Positions 8,611 through 17,592 of a stretch of DNA of 35,121 bases are shown here, piece after piece (position 1 is the first letter of the stretch; every line of letters begins with the position of its first letter). Where the stretch lies: positions 1-35,121 of the forward strand of contig JAVBPD010000022.1 in the NCBI GenBank assembly GCA_031549885.1. Direction: 5' to 3'. Both the position numbers and the translations under genes were made by a program. Below the pieces are notes generated by a model that did no database searches, was not told the origin of the DNA, and saw only the letters and a list, made by a program, of their open reading frames with translations. The DNA comes from WQUF01 sp031549885. Lineage in GTDB: Bacteria > Bacillota > Clostridia > Clostridiales > Clostridiaceae.

Positions 8611-9726
8611 TTATATCTCCTTATTTCTTAACTTCTCAGATAAGTGCAAATAGTGGCTTATCTTACTATCGCTAAACATTAAAACTTCTTTCATAATTGT
8701 TTTTATTATTAATGTTGAAAGCTTGTACTCGTTGTGTCTAACATAACCGTTTGAATTTACTTTTATAAGGTCTTCTTCAATTATCTTTATTCCAAGCAAA
8801 TTCATTTGATCTTTATCATATTTTACCAGATTTGAGTTTCCATCTAAATATTTCTTCTCAAGATCTAATGACAAATCTTCATTATTATTTACTATAACAT
8901 AATCAAAAATATTTCCGTCAACATGTTTGTTAATAGCATTTAAATGAGATTTAACAGTATATAAATCTGTTTCCCCAGGTTGAGTCATTATATTGCATAC
9001 ATATATCTTAGGCGATTTTGCTTCTTTTATAGCGTTTAAAATATCTTTAACTAATAAATTTGGTATAACACTTGTATATAAGCTACCTGGTCCAATTATA
9101 ATAGAATCTGCCTTTTTTATTGCTACAATTGCTTCATCTAAAGCTTTGCAATCTTCTGGGTTTATATACACTCTGTCTATTTGAGAATTTTGTTCTAAAG
9201 AAGCTTCTGGTATGTTTGATTCTCCTACTATTGTATTTCCATTTTCAAGCTTAGCTTTAAGAACCATATCATCTATAGTAACTGGCAAAACCTTTCCTCT
9301 AACAGCTAATACATCGCTCATTTTTTGAACTGCTATTTCAAATTCGCCATAAATTCCTGTTAATGCTGCTAAAAGAAGGTTTCCAAAATTTTGCCCCTTT
9401 AAAGTTCCATCTGTAAATCTATATCTAATTAAATTTTCCATAATTGGCTCTGTATTTGCTAGAGCTAATATGCAATTTCGTATATCTCCAGGAGGAAGCA
9501 TTCCTAAATCTTGTCTTAATACTCCAGAACCTCCTCCATCATCTCCAACTGTCACGATAGCTGTTATATTTGCGGTGAAATATTTTAGGCCTCTTAGCAT
9601 TGTAGAAAGACCAGTTCCTCCTCCAATTGCTACTATTTTAGGTCCTTTTAAGAGAAGAATCTCGTCTTTATTATTAGTATGAAATGAATTGTTATCCATT
9701 TTATTTTTAGTTTCTTTAAGTTGCAT
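8611..9726 (-). CDS. yvcK: YvcK-family gluconeogenesis/cell-shape factor
   Basis: 371 residues of the CofD-like YvcK family. Visible are the N-terminal nucleotide-sugar-binding loop GGGTGLSTMLRGLK (about 35-48), DDGGGSGVLRQDLG and a GPGSLYTSV motif. In Bacillus and Listeria YvcK binds UDP-sugars such as UDP-GlcNAc and is needed for normal shape and growth on gluconeogenic carbon. The ATG is preceded by AAAGGTAG. The N-terminal ~30 residues are polar and may be a variable extension. It lies between rapZ and whiA, the standard order. Confidence 0.94.
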   Translation of the reverse strand: MQLKETKNKMDNNSFHTNNKDEILLLKGPKIVAIGGGTGLSTMLRGLKYFTANITAIVTVGDDGGGSGVLRQDLGMLPPGDIRNCILALANTEPIMENLIRYRFTDGTLKGQNFGNLLLAALTGIYGEFEIAVQKMSDVLAVRGKVLPVTIDDMVLKAKLENGNTIVGESNIPEASLEQNSQIDRVYINPEDCKALDEAIVAIKKADSIIIGPGSLYTSVIPNLLVKDILNAIKEAKSPKIYVCNIMTQPGETDLYTVKSHLNAINKHVDGNIFDYVIVNNNEDLSLDLEKKYLDGNSNLVKYDKDQMNLLGIKIIEEDLIKVNSNGYVRHNEYKLSTLIIKTIMKEVLMFSDSKISHYLHLSEKLRNKEI

Positions 9727-9788
9727 TTCATCACTACCTTTATATTTTAATATAACATATAATCTATATGTATTTTAATTTAAAAAAA

Positions 9789-10655
9789 TTACTTATTAAT
9801 GTCAATATCTCTGTGAAGCAATGAAACGAAATAACCATCTTGTTTTAATTCTTCATGTAGCTTATTAGCAATAGACACCGATCTATGCCTTCCTCCAGTG
9901 CAACCAATTGAAATGATCAAATGGCTCTTTCCTTCTTTTATATAATTTGGTATTAAAAATTTCAGAAGATCTTTTAATTTAATAAAGAAAACTTTGTTTT
10001 CTTTAAAGCCTTCTAAATATTTTCTAACCTCTTCATCATTTCCTGATAAGCTCTTAAGTTCTTTTACATAAAACGGATTCGGAAGAAATCTTACATCAAA
10101 AACCAAATCAGAATCTGATGGAATTCCATTTTTAAATCCAAAGGATATTATTGTAACTTTAAATTGTTTTTCATTTAAATTGTTGTCAAATAATTCTATT
10201 ATTTGTTGTCTTAAATCCCAAATTGATGTGTTTGAAGTATCTACTCTAATTAAATTATCATCTTTCCCTATTACTTTAGCAAGTATTTCCCTTTCTTTTG
10301 AAATGCCATCTATTATCCTTCCATCTTGTGATAGAGGATGGTTTCTTTTTGATTCTTTAAACCTTTTAACCAATATATCGTCTTCTGCTTCTAAATATAG
10401 GACCTCATATTGATATGATTGTTCCTTTAAAAAATCTAATGCATCATAAAAATCCTCAAAAAAAATCCCAGACCTTGTATCCATAACTAAAGCTATTTTA
10501 TTCATTTCTCCATTGTTATGAAAGCATATCTCAGCAAATTTAGCAACTAATGTTGGTGGAAAATTATCAATACAAAAATATCCTAGATCTTCAAAACATC
10601 TTAAAGCTTGAGTTTTACCTGCTCCTGACAATCCTGTTACAATAACAAATCTCAT
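9789..10655 (-). CDS. rapZ: RapZ/YvcJ nucleotide-binding protein
   Basis: 288 residues, standard length. The P-loop GLSGAGKT is at about 8-15 and the C-terminal domain carries SFGFKNGIPSDSDLVFDVRFLPNP and the signature CTGGRHRSVSIA. In E. coli RapZ is an RNA-binding adapter guiding RNase E to the small RNA GlmZ and thus controlling GlmS; in Bacillus YvcJ hydrolyses GTP/ATP and affects competence. It probably heads the rapZ-yvcK-whiA unit because a strong terminator sits upstream, after murB. A link to amino-sugar supply fits its neighbours murB and yvcK. Confidence 0.95.
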   Translation of the reverse strand: MRFVIVTGLSGAGKTQALRCFEDLGYFCIDNFPPTLVAKFAEICFHNNGEMNKIALVMDTRSGIFFEDFYDALDFLKEQSYQYEVLYLEAEDDILVKRFKESKRNHPLSQDGRIIDGISKEREILAKVIGKDDNLIRVDTSNTSIWDLRQQIIELFDNNLNEKQFKVTIISFGFKNGIPSDSDLVFDVRFLPNPFYVKELKSLSGNDEEVRKYLEGFKENKVFFIKLKDLLKFLIPNYIKEGKSHLIISIGCTGGRHRSVSIANKLHEELKQDGYFVSLLHRDIDINK

Positions 10656-10709
10656 TTTGATTCTCCTTTAAACTATATTATTAGTATATAATAAATTATA
10701 AAAAATAAA

Positions 10710-10742
10710 AAGTATGCTTATAAATAATTTATAAACATACTT
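10710..10742 (-). terminator. Strong terminator between murB and rapZ
   Basis: A 16-bp inverted repeat with one G-U pair (10710-10725 with 10727-10742) lies 20 bases past the murB stop on the minus strand and is followed by TTTTTATTTTTT. It ends the uvrC-PHP-murB unit and makes an independent rapZ promoter likely. Confidence 0.8.
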
Positions 10743-10762
10743 GAAAGAAAATTTTGGTAAAA

Positions 10763-11671
10763 TTATTCTCCTATTATCCTAACCTCTGGGCTGAGTTCAA
10801 CATTATATTTTTCCTTTATGCTCTTTTTTATAAAATATATTAATTCAATTACTTCTTCAGCTGTAGCTTTATTATTATTAATTACAAAACCAGCATGCTT
10901 AGGAGAAACTTGGGCACCTCCTAAACAATAGCCTTTGAGACCAGCATCTTGAATTAATTTACCTGTAAAATGCCCCTCAGGTCTTTTAAAAGTACTTCCT
11001 GCAGATGGATACTCTAAAGGTTGCTTTTCAGTTCTCCATCTAGTTAATTCATCTATTCTGCCCTTTATAGTATTATAATCACCAAGTTGCAATTTATAGC
11101 ACACTTCTAAAGCTGCATAATTTTCTTGTAGGAGCAAACTCTTTCTATACCCAAAGCCCATTTCATCAATGCTTACTCTGCGAATTTCATCATGTCCATT
11201 GACCATCAATATATTTTCAATGACATTTTTCATTTCGCCATTGTAAGCTCCAGCATTCATTGCAGATGCTCCTCCTACAGTTCCTGGAATGCCACATGCA
11301 AATTCAAGCCCAGTAAGAGAATTCTCTAATGCAAAATTGGAAACATCTTTCAATAAAGCGCCACTTTGAGCAATTATACTATTTCCTTGTAAAGAAATTT
11401 TGTTTAATTTTGAAAAATTAATTATAATACCTCTATATCCTTTATCCTTTACTAATACATTTGATCCATTTCCTAAATAAAAAAATGGTATTTCATGCTT
11501 TTTAGCAAATCTAACTACCTCAGCTACACTTTCATAATTATCAGGTGTAATAAAAATGTCTGCTGGACCTCCTATTTTAAAGGTTGTGTAGTTACCTAAA
11601 CAAATATCTTTAAAGCAATTTTGATCTCCTACTATATTTTTAAGCAAATTAAAAGCATTAACTTTATCCAT
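10763..11671 (-). CDS. murB: UDP-N-acetylenolpyruvoylglucosamine reductase (MurB)
   Basis: 302 residues. MurB reduces UDP-GlcNAc-enolpyruvate to UDP-MurNAc with NADPH and FAD in the cytoplasm, the second committed peptidoglycan step. The FAD-binding region shows GNGSNVLVKDKGYRG and IPGTVGGASAMNAGAYNGE; the substrate domain shows YRKSLL, the catalytic-serine motif PSAGSTFKRP and the closing SPEVRIIGE with the catalytic Glu. This is the shorter type II form usual in firmicutes. It is 19 bp downstream of the PHP gene and is followed by a strong terminator. Confidence 0.96.
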   Translation of the reverse strand: MDKVNAFNLLKNIVGDQNCFKDICLGNYTTFKIGGPADIFITPDNYESVAEVVRFAKKHEIPFFYLGNGSNVLVKDKGYRGIIINFSKLNKISLQGNSIIAQSGALLKDVSNFALENSLTGLEFACGIPGTVGGASAMNAGAYNGEMKNVIENILMVNGHDEIRRVSIDEMGFGYRKSLLLQENYAALEVCYKLQLGDYNTIKGRIDELTRWRTEKQPLEYPSAGSTFKRPEGHFTGKLIQDAGLKGYCLGGAQVSPKHAGFVINNNKATAEEVIELIYFIKKSIKEKYNVELSPEVRIIGE

Positions 11672-11690
11672 AAATTTCTCCTTACTAACA

Positions 11691-12416
11691 CTATCTTAAA
11701 TCATTTAATTTGCCTTTTGCTATTAAATGATCTATTATCCTATTTCTATTTATATTCATTATTAAATGTTGTGGTACATTAAGCGAGTCTATCATTTCAA
11801 TTGATTTTTTAAATTCACCAATTTGACATGAAAAATGCGCATCAGAAGAAACTGTCATTTTTACTTCATATTTAATGCATAGCTTTATTAGTTCCTTGCA
11901 GTTTTCTTCACTCCCTCTTCTTGAGATAAATGAACCATTATTGATCTCAATAATCTTATTTTTTTCTTTTGCAGCTTTTATAATTATTTCTTTATGAATT
12001 GGATATGCCGGGTTTCCTAAATGTCCTAAAATATCTATATAATTATTTTCCATTACTTTTAAAAGGGTATCAGTGTTTTGATCTATATCTCCTGGCGTCA
12101 TACAAATTTCATGTAAACTAGCAATAACAATATCTAATTTTTTAAGCTTATTTTCATTTAAATCTATTTCACCATTAGCATTAATTATATTTAATTCTAC
12201 TCCTCTTAAAGCCAAAATATCTAAAATATATCTTGGAAGTGTAATAATATTCCCAAAATAAAATTCATGGCATGAGCCAGGCATCTTTGGACCATGATCA
12301 GTAATAGCAATTACCTCTAAACCTTTTTTACGTCCAACTTTAAAGTTTTCTTCAATAGTACTATAGGCATGCCCAGATGCAATTGTATGAGTATGCGTGT
12401 CAATAACATAGTTCAA
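11691..12416 (-). CDS. PHP-domain phosphoesterase (YcdX-like)
   Basis: 241 residues. Metal-binding motifs of the PHP superfamily are visible: DTHTHTIASGHAYSTI at the N-terminus, AITDHGP, DILGHLGNP and SSDAHF near the C-terminus. These would bind a trinuclear metal centre that hydrolyses phosphoesters; the YcdX group is the nearest match. The substrate cannot be told from sequence. It begins 2 bp after the uvrC stop and precedes murB by 19 bp, so it is translated in an operon with both. The same uvrC-PHP-murB order is common in clostridia. Confidence 0.9.
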   Translation of the reverse strand: MNYVIDTHTHTIASGHAYSTIEENFKVGRKKGLEVIAITDHGPKMPGSCHEFYFGNIITLPRYILDILALRGVELNIINANGEIDLNENKLKKLDIVIASLHEICMTPGDIDQNTDTLLKVMENNYIDILGHLGNPAYPIHKEIIIKAAKEKNKIIEINNGSFISRRGSEENCKELIKLCIKYEVKMTVSSDAHFSCQIGEFKKSIEMIDSLNVPQHLIMNINRNRIIDHLIAKGKLNDLR

Positions 12417-12418
12417 TG

Positions 12419-14296
12419 TTATATTTCTTCCTTTCCTTTAAAAAATTCTATTATACTATTTGCAGCTTTTTTATCAATAGATTTAGTTTGCATTAATTCT
12501 TCTAAAGATGCTTTTCTAATATTATCCACACTACCAAACTTTATCAAAAGCTGTTTTCTTCTATTTTCACCAATGAATGGTATGTCTTCTAATATTGAAT
12601 GTAATATTTTTTTATCCCTTAAAGTTCTGTGATACGATATAGCAAATCTATGAACTTCATCTTGAATTCTTGTGACTAAATTGATAGCATTGATATATCC
12701 ATTAATATTAATCTCTTTATTATTATATATTATACCCCTTGTTTCATGTTTATCGTCCTTAACCATTCCACAGACAGGGATTTCAATATTAAGTTCATTT
12801 AAAACTTCAATGGCTACATTTACTTGACCTTTGCCACCATCCATCATTATTAGATCAGGAAATACAGAGAATTTACCTTGGCTATATTCCAATATATTTT
12901 TTTGTATCTTTTTTATTTCATCTAAGCCGTGTTTAAACCTACGTGTAATAATTTCTCTCATACTCTCATAATCATTATTGCCAATTTTTTCATTTATCTT
13001 AAATCTTCTATAATCGCTATTCTTATTTTTGCCACCTTCGAACACAACTAAACTACCTACTGAATCAACTCCTTGAATATTTGAAATGTCAAAAGCTTCA
13101 ATTCTATTAGGTATATTGTCAAGTTGCAATAGTTCAGCAATCTCTTCTAAAGATTTTAAATTTATTTCTTTATCTCCTATTAATTTTGTCTTAAACTTTT
13201 CCATAGTTATTTTAGCATTGTTATAAACAAATTCTAAAACATTTTTCTTTTCGCCCTTTATAGGAATTTTTATTGAAACTTTATTTTCTCTTTTAGCAGT
13301 CAATATTTGAGTAAATAAATCAATTTCATCTATGTCACATGGAATATATATAATTTTTGGAATATATGCAGTGCCACCATAAAATTGTTTAAAAAATGAT
13401 GTAATAATTTCACCTATTTGCAATTCCGATGTATTCTCAATAATGAAGTGGTCTCTTCCAACTATTTTTCCTTCTCTAGAAAAGAATACCTGTATACAGC
13501 TATCATTTTCGTCAGAAAATATATTTATAAAATCCTCGTCATCTGGTGACCCTGAAATCATCTTTTGTCTTTCCATTATTTTCTTTACTGCTATTATTTT
13601 ATCCCTTAGCTTTGCAGCTAATTCATAATTTAAAATCTCAGATTCCTTTAACATCTGTTCATTTAAGCTTTCTAATATGTTTTTGTTTTTTCCCATGAGC
13701 AAATTAATCGCTTCTTGAATATATTTATAGTATTCTTCTTTTGTTATAATCCCAGCACAAGGAGCCTTGCAAAGTCCTATTTGATAATTCAAACAAGGAC
13801 GCACCTTTTCGCCTTTAGCGCTAATATATCTTTTACATGTTCTTATTGGATATAATTTACGCAATAATGTTAATGTTTCATATACTGCTCTAACTTCGCT
13901 AAATGGTCCATAATACTCGCAACCGTCTTTTGCAACATTTCTAGTAAATATAAGTCTAGGAAAATCTTCATTTGTAGTTATTTTTATATATGGATAACTT
14001 TTATCATCTTTTAATAAAATATTATATTTAGGCCTATACTTTTTAATTAAATTACATTCTAAAAGCAAAGCCTCTTTCTCAGAATCCGTGATTATATATT
14101 CAAATTCCTCAATATGCTTCACCATATTTCTTACTTTTTCAGAAGTTTTTTGGCTTGAAGGCGTAAAATATGAATGCACTCTATTTTTTAAATTCTTAGC
14201 CTTTCCAACGTAAATTACTTCTTGAGCACTATTTCTCATCATATAGATTCCTGGTGATTGAGGAAGTTTTTTTAATTCTTCTTGAATATTAAACAA
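12419..14296 (-). CDS. uvrC: Excinuclease ABC subunit C (UvrC)
   Basis: 625 residues. UvrC is recruited by UvrB and makes both incisions around a DNA lesion. The N-terminal GIY-YIG nuclease (GIY at 16-18, YVG at 29-31) cuts 3'; a UVR domain (about 205-240) binds UvrB; the RNase H-like domain beginning RIEAFDISNIQG cuts 5'; a C-terminal helix-hairpin-helix tail (IPFIGENRRKQLLIKFGS) binds DNA. The start is TTG at 14296 after GGAGTGAG. Unlike uvrA and uvrB, no full LexA-like palindrome is seen upstream, only a GAAC half-site. Confidence 0.96.
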   Translation of the reverse strand: MFNIQEELKKLPQSPGIYMMRNSAQEVIYVGKAKNLKNRVHSYFTPSSQKTSEKVRNMVKHIEEFEYIITDSEKEALLLECNLIKKYRPKYNILLKDDKSYPYIKITTNEDFPRLIFTRNVAKDGCEYYGPFSEVRAVYETLTLLRKLYPIRTCKRYISAKGEKVRPCLNYQIGLCKAPCAGIITKEEYYKYIQEAINLLMGKNKNILESLNEQMLKESEILNYELAAKLRDKIIAVKKIMERQKMISGSPDDEDFINIFSDENDSCIQVFFSREGKIVGRDHFIIENTSELQIGEIITSFFKQFYGGTAYIPKIIYIPCDIDEIDLFTQILTAKRENKVSIKIPIKGEKKNVLEFVYNNAKITMEKFKTKLIGDKEINLKSLEEIAELLQLDNIPNRIEAFDISNIQGVDSVGSLVVFEGGKNKNSDYRRFKINEKIGNNDYESMREIITRRFKHGLDEIKKIQKNILEYSQGKFSVFPDLIMMDGGKGQVNVAIEVLNELNIEIPVCGMVKDDKHETRGIIYNNKEININGYINAINLVTRIQDEVHRFAISYHRTLRDKKILHSILEDIPFIGENRRKQLLIKFGSVDNIRKASLEELMQTKSIDKKAANSIIEFFKGKEEI

Positions 14297-14370
14297 AATA
14301 TCTCACTCCATACAAAATTATAACTTTAATATAAAAGCCAATTTAAAATAGTTCTTATGCGCTAAATTCA

Positions 14371-14398
14371 ATATTACATAATCTTTGAGTATTATCAA
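14371..14398 (-). promoter_or_regulatory. Candidate promoter of uvrC-PHP-murB
   Basis: On the minus strand TTGATA (14393-14398) and TAATAT (14371-14376) are 16 bases apart, about 75 bases before the uvrC start. A second TATAAT closer to the gene lacks a good -35. No terminator for the upstream PBP gene was identified in 14297-14467. Confidence 0.4.
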
Positions 14399-14467
14399 TA
14401 TAATTATATTACCACACTTAAGTATAAGAGAAAAATATGTTTAACATTTTTATTTATTTTTAGAAAA

Positions 14468-15880
14468 TTATTCTAAATTCATCGCTTGATTTAAAACCTC
14501 GATTGCAATAGATGTAGCTATTCCACTTTCACCATTTTCAACAACAACTGCTATTGCGTATCTTGGATTGTCATAGCTTGAAAATCCTGCAAATAATGAA
14601 TTTAAGTGCTTTCCATCACTGTCCTCTACCTCAGCAGTTCCTGTCTTCCCACATATTCCAATATCATACCTATCCATACCTGCTCCAGTTCCTGATATCA
14701 TAACTTCTCTCATCATATCTTTTATCTCTAATGCAATATTTTCTGGTAAAACAGTTTGAGAAGATGAATTTGAATTGTTATCTTTAACAATTTGAACCTG
14801 TGGCATAACTCCATTATTTGCAATTACACTAGCAGTTAAAGCAATTTGTAATGGACTTACAACTACTTCACCTTGCCCAATTGCGCTTTGAGCTACCTTT
14901 CCCTTTTCCTCATCATTTAAAGTAGGGAAATTTGCCTTTGCTATGTTAAGGTCATTTGACTTAATAATTTTATTATAATTAAAAAGTTCAGCTTCTTGTT
15001 TAAGCCTCTCTGCACCAACATCAATTCCAAGTCCTCCAAATACTACATTGCTTGAAACAGCAAAGGCTCTTTTTAAATCAATATTTCCAAAAGCTACCCA
15101 TCCTGCGTTTGGCAATTTATTCCCATCTTGAAATAAGATAGCTCCATCATCTTCAAAAGTTTCATATGATACATCTGGAATATTGGTTAAAGCACAAGCT
15201 AATGTAATTATTTTAAATGTTGACCCTGGAGCATATAAACCATTAGTACCTCTATCTAAAAGCGGTGCATTTTCATCATTTACAATTTGATCCCAAATGG
15301 AATTTAAACTATTCACATCATAAGATGGCTTGGAAACATCAGCTAATATTTCTCCTGTTTTACAATCTAAAACTACAATAGCTCCCTTTCTGTCTCCAAA
15401 CAAATCATATGCAAACTCTTGAAGTCTTGTATCAACTGTCAATGTGACATCGTTTCCTTTTTTTTCTTCCTTATCTATACCAAACATTTTTTTAATTGTG
15501 CTTTGTACAGGCATTGTATTTAATCTCTCATCTAAAGATTGCTCAAGCCCTGCCACATTATATTGTGGATTCACATATCCAAGAAGCGGAGCAAGAACTT
15601 CACCTTTAGTGTATATCCTTGTTTGGCTTTGCCCTTCTCTTTCTGAATATGCTAGCATCTCGCCATTTCTATCAAAAATGCTTCCTCTTAAAACTTCATT
15701 TCGTTTAATGGCATCTCTCTGATTATACTGACTATTTACCCAATTTTCACTTTTAAATAGCTTAAAATTTGCTATAAATGATATTAAAATTAAAAATAAA
15801 ATTAAATATAACATCATTACCTTTGTAACATTTATATATATATTATCTTGTTTTTTATCTTTCGTTTTTTTTATACTCAT
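14468..15880 (-). CDS. Class B penicillin-binding protein (transpeptidase)
   Basis: 470 residues. A basic N-terminus and a single membrane anchor (about 20-38) are followed by a short pedestal region with RGSIFDRNGEMLA (65-77) and a transpeptidase domain with the three active-site motifs STFK (220-223), SSN (276-278) and KTG (412-414). It would cross-link peptidoglycan outside the membrane and bind beta-lactams. It is smaller than usual FtsI or PBP2 and lacks PASTA domains, resembling actinobacterial PbpA. Its start overlaps the SEDS gene stop by four bases (ATGA), indicating translational coupling with its likely glycosyltransferase partner. Confidence 0.93.
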   Translation of the reverse strand: MSIKKTKDKKQDNIYINVTKVMMLYLILFLILISFIANFKLFKSENWVNSQYNQRDAIKRNEVLRGSIFDRNGEMLAYSEREGQSQTRIYTKGEVLAPLLGYVNPQYNVAGLEQSLDERLNTMPVQSTIKKMFGIDKEEKKGNDVTLTVDTRLQEFAYDLFGDRKGAIVVLDCKTGEILADVSKPSYDVNSLNSIWDQIVNDENAPLLDRGTNGLYAPGSTFKIITLACALTNIPDVSYETFEDDGAILFQDGNKLPNAGWVAFGNIDLKRAFAVSSNVVFGGLGIDVGAERLKQEAELFNYNKIIKSNDLNIAKANFPTLNDEEKGKVAQSAIGQGEVVVSPLQIALTASVIANNGVMPQVQIVKDNNSNSSSQTVLPENIALEIKDMMREVMISGTGAGMDRYDIGICGKTGTAEVEDSDGKHLNSLFAGFSSYDNPRYAIAVVVENGESGIATSIAIEVLNQAMNLE

Positions 15881-17097
15881 ACTTTATCCTCCTCAGAAAT
15901 TTTCTGAATTATTCCAATGGATAAAAAGGAATATATCATAGAAGTTCCTCCATAACTTACAAAAGGTAATGTAACTCCTGTTAGTGGTATCATATTGGTA
16001 ACCCCTCCAACTATTATAAATACCTGTACTGCAAGCATGCTAGAATAACCTACCACTAAAAGTCTAGAGAACATGTCTTTTACATAAACTGCATTCCTCA
16101 TACATCTATAAAATAGCATAAAATTAATTATAATTATTGCAATGCCTGTTAAAATACCCATTTCTTCACAAATAGCAGAAAAAATAAAATCGGAAGTGTT
16201 AATAGGTATAAGGCCAGGATAACCATGGCCTAAGCCTTTTCCAAAAAGCCCACCAGATGCAATTGCGATTAGTGATTGAACTATTTGAAATGATTTATCA
16301 TTAGGATCCACTAGAGGATTAAGCCAAATCTCAACTCTAATTCTAACATGACCAAAAATATAATAGCTTATTACTGCTCCTAGAGAAAACAACATTAAGC
16401 ATATTAAAATATATTTGAATTTTGAAGTTGCAATATAAAGCATTGTGATGCTCACTGCAAATACAATTAAAGCTGTTCCTAAATCAGTTTGCAAAACCAT
16501 AATTATCAAAAACATCATTACCGCTATAGCTGGCTGTATTAAATCTTTTCTGTCTTTATAATCTTTTAAAGCTGCTCCTAAATATGCAACTAAAAAAAGC
16601 TTGCCCATTTCAGATGGTTGAAAGCTAATTGAACCTATCTCGATCCAATTTTTAGCCCCTAATGTAGATTCTCCAAAAATTAAAGCAAGTGGTGTAAATA
16701 TAAAGGTTAAAACTAGAAATAAATATTTTAATTTTGAATATTTTTTAATATTTTGCAAAAACATCACTATAAAAATAAATCCTGTTACTCCAACAGAAAA
16801 CCAAATTAATTGTTTTAGTGCAGAGTCAGGTTCTAATCTATATATCATTATTATTCCAGTTAATGACAAAATACAAGATAAAATAAATATAAACTTATCT
16901 CCAGTAGAAAAATATCTCTTTAGTATAAAAAGCGATAATGAAATGATTAAAATTATAACGAGCAAAATAAAAAAACATTGAAAATCTAAATTAGGTTTCA
17001 AAATGGCTAAATTAAAACACCCTGTTAAACAAAGCACATAAGTTAATATTATTAATAATCTTTCATTTTTATCATTATTATATACCAAAAATGGCAC
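15877..17097 (-). CDS. SEDS-family peptidoglycan glycosyltransferase (FtsW/RodA/SpoVE)
   Basis: 406 residues with about ten membrane segments. SEDS hallmarks are visible: GAKNWIEIGSISFQPSEMGKL, then LQTDLGTAL and, near the end, the conserved MIPLTGVTLPFVSYGGTS. SEDS proteins polymerise lipid II into glycan strands with a class B PBP; the coupled PBP next to it supports that. The sequence alone does not tell whether it serves elongation, division or sporulation. It is 6 bp downstream of the FHA gene. Confidence 0.94.
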   Translation of the reverse strand: MPFLVYNNDKNERLLIILTYVLCLTGCFNLAILKPNLDFQCFFILLVIILIISLSLFILKRYFSTGDKFIFILSCILSLTGIIMIYRLEPDSALKQLIWFSVGVTGFIFIVMFLQNIKKYSKLKYLFLVLTFIFTPLALIFGESTLGAKNWIEIGSISFQPSEMGKLFLVAYLGAALKDYKDRKDLIQPAIAVMMFLIIMVLQTDLGTALIVFAVSITMLYIATSKFKYILICLMLFSLGAVISYYIFGHVRIRVEIWLNPLVDPNDKSFQIVQSLIAIASGGLFGKGLGHGYPGLIPINTSDFIFSAICEEMGILTGIAIIIINFMLFYRCMRNAVYVKDMFSRLLVVGYSSMLAVQVFIIVGGVTNMIPLTGVTLPFVSYGGTSMIYSFLSIGIIQKISEEDKV

Positions 17098-17103
17098 ACT
17101 CCC

Positions 17104-17535
17104 TTATCCTAAAAGTTTAAATAAAACAGTACCAATTTTAACCTCATCTTCAGTTTCAAGCAAAACTTTTCCTTTTATTCTTTCATTATTAACATATGTT
17201 CCATTTGTGCTATTTAAATCTTCTATATAACATTCCTCATCCTTTATAGTTACTTTTACGTGATTTCCAGACACAAATTCATCAGATAATATAAGCGTAT
17301 TATCTGGCTTTCTTCCTATAGTTATTCCATTTGTAATTGGTATAACAGAGCCTTCTTTCAAGGAATTATTAACACCCGGATTAATAACCTCAAAACCAAG
17401 TTTAATCGCTGGCTTTTTGCTATTTCTTGCGCCTTTTATATCTCGATACATTATCATAAGAGCCACAACTATTATGATGTATATTATAACTATAACGGCC
17501 AAAGTAAAGAACCAACTTAAGCTACTAAAATCCAT
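17104..17535 (-). CDS. Membrane-anchored FHA-domain protein
   Basis: 143 residues. One N-terminal membrane segment (about 8-28) is followed by a linker and a C-terminal FHA domain (about 65-143) with the conserved GRKPDN, SGNH and STNGTYVN motifs that bind phosphothreonine. It would recognise proteins phosphorylated by Ser/Thr kinases at the cytoplasmic face. It sits just before a SEDS-PBP pair, the same order as actinobacterial fhaB-rodA-pbpA, suggesting that kinase signalling controls this wall-synthesis pair. Confidence 0.92.
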   Translation of the reverse strand: MDFSSLSWFFTLAVIVIIYIIIVVALMIMYRDIKGARNSKKPAIKLGFEVINPGVNNSLKEGSVIPITNGITIGRKPDNTLILSDEFVSGNHVKVTIKDEECYIEDLNSTNGTYVNNERIKGKVLLETEDEVKIGTVLFKLLG

Positions 17536-17561
17536 TTAAACACCTACTCTAATTAATAATG

Positions 17562-17590
17562 AAAGTAGACTAGATTACTAGTCTGACTTT
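17562..17590 (-). terminator. Hairpin between uvrA and the FHA gene
   Basis: A 12-bp interrupted stem (AAAGT...ACTTT outside, AGACTAG...CTAGTCT inside, one bulged base, ATTA loop) begins two bases past the uvrA stop. The U-run on the minus strand is weak, so termination may be partial. Confidence 0.5.
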
Positions 17591-17592
17591 TA

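Noticed and set aside
12522..12530. Perfect DnaA box inside uvrC
   Set aside because: A single isolated site in coding sequence is expected by chance in 35 kb and has no neighbours.
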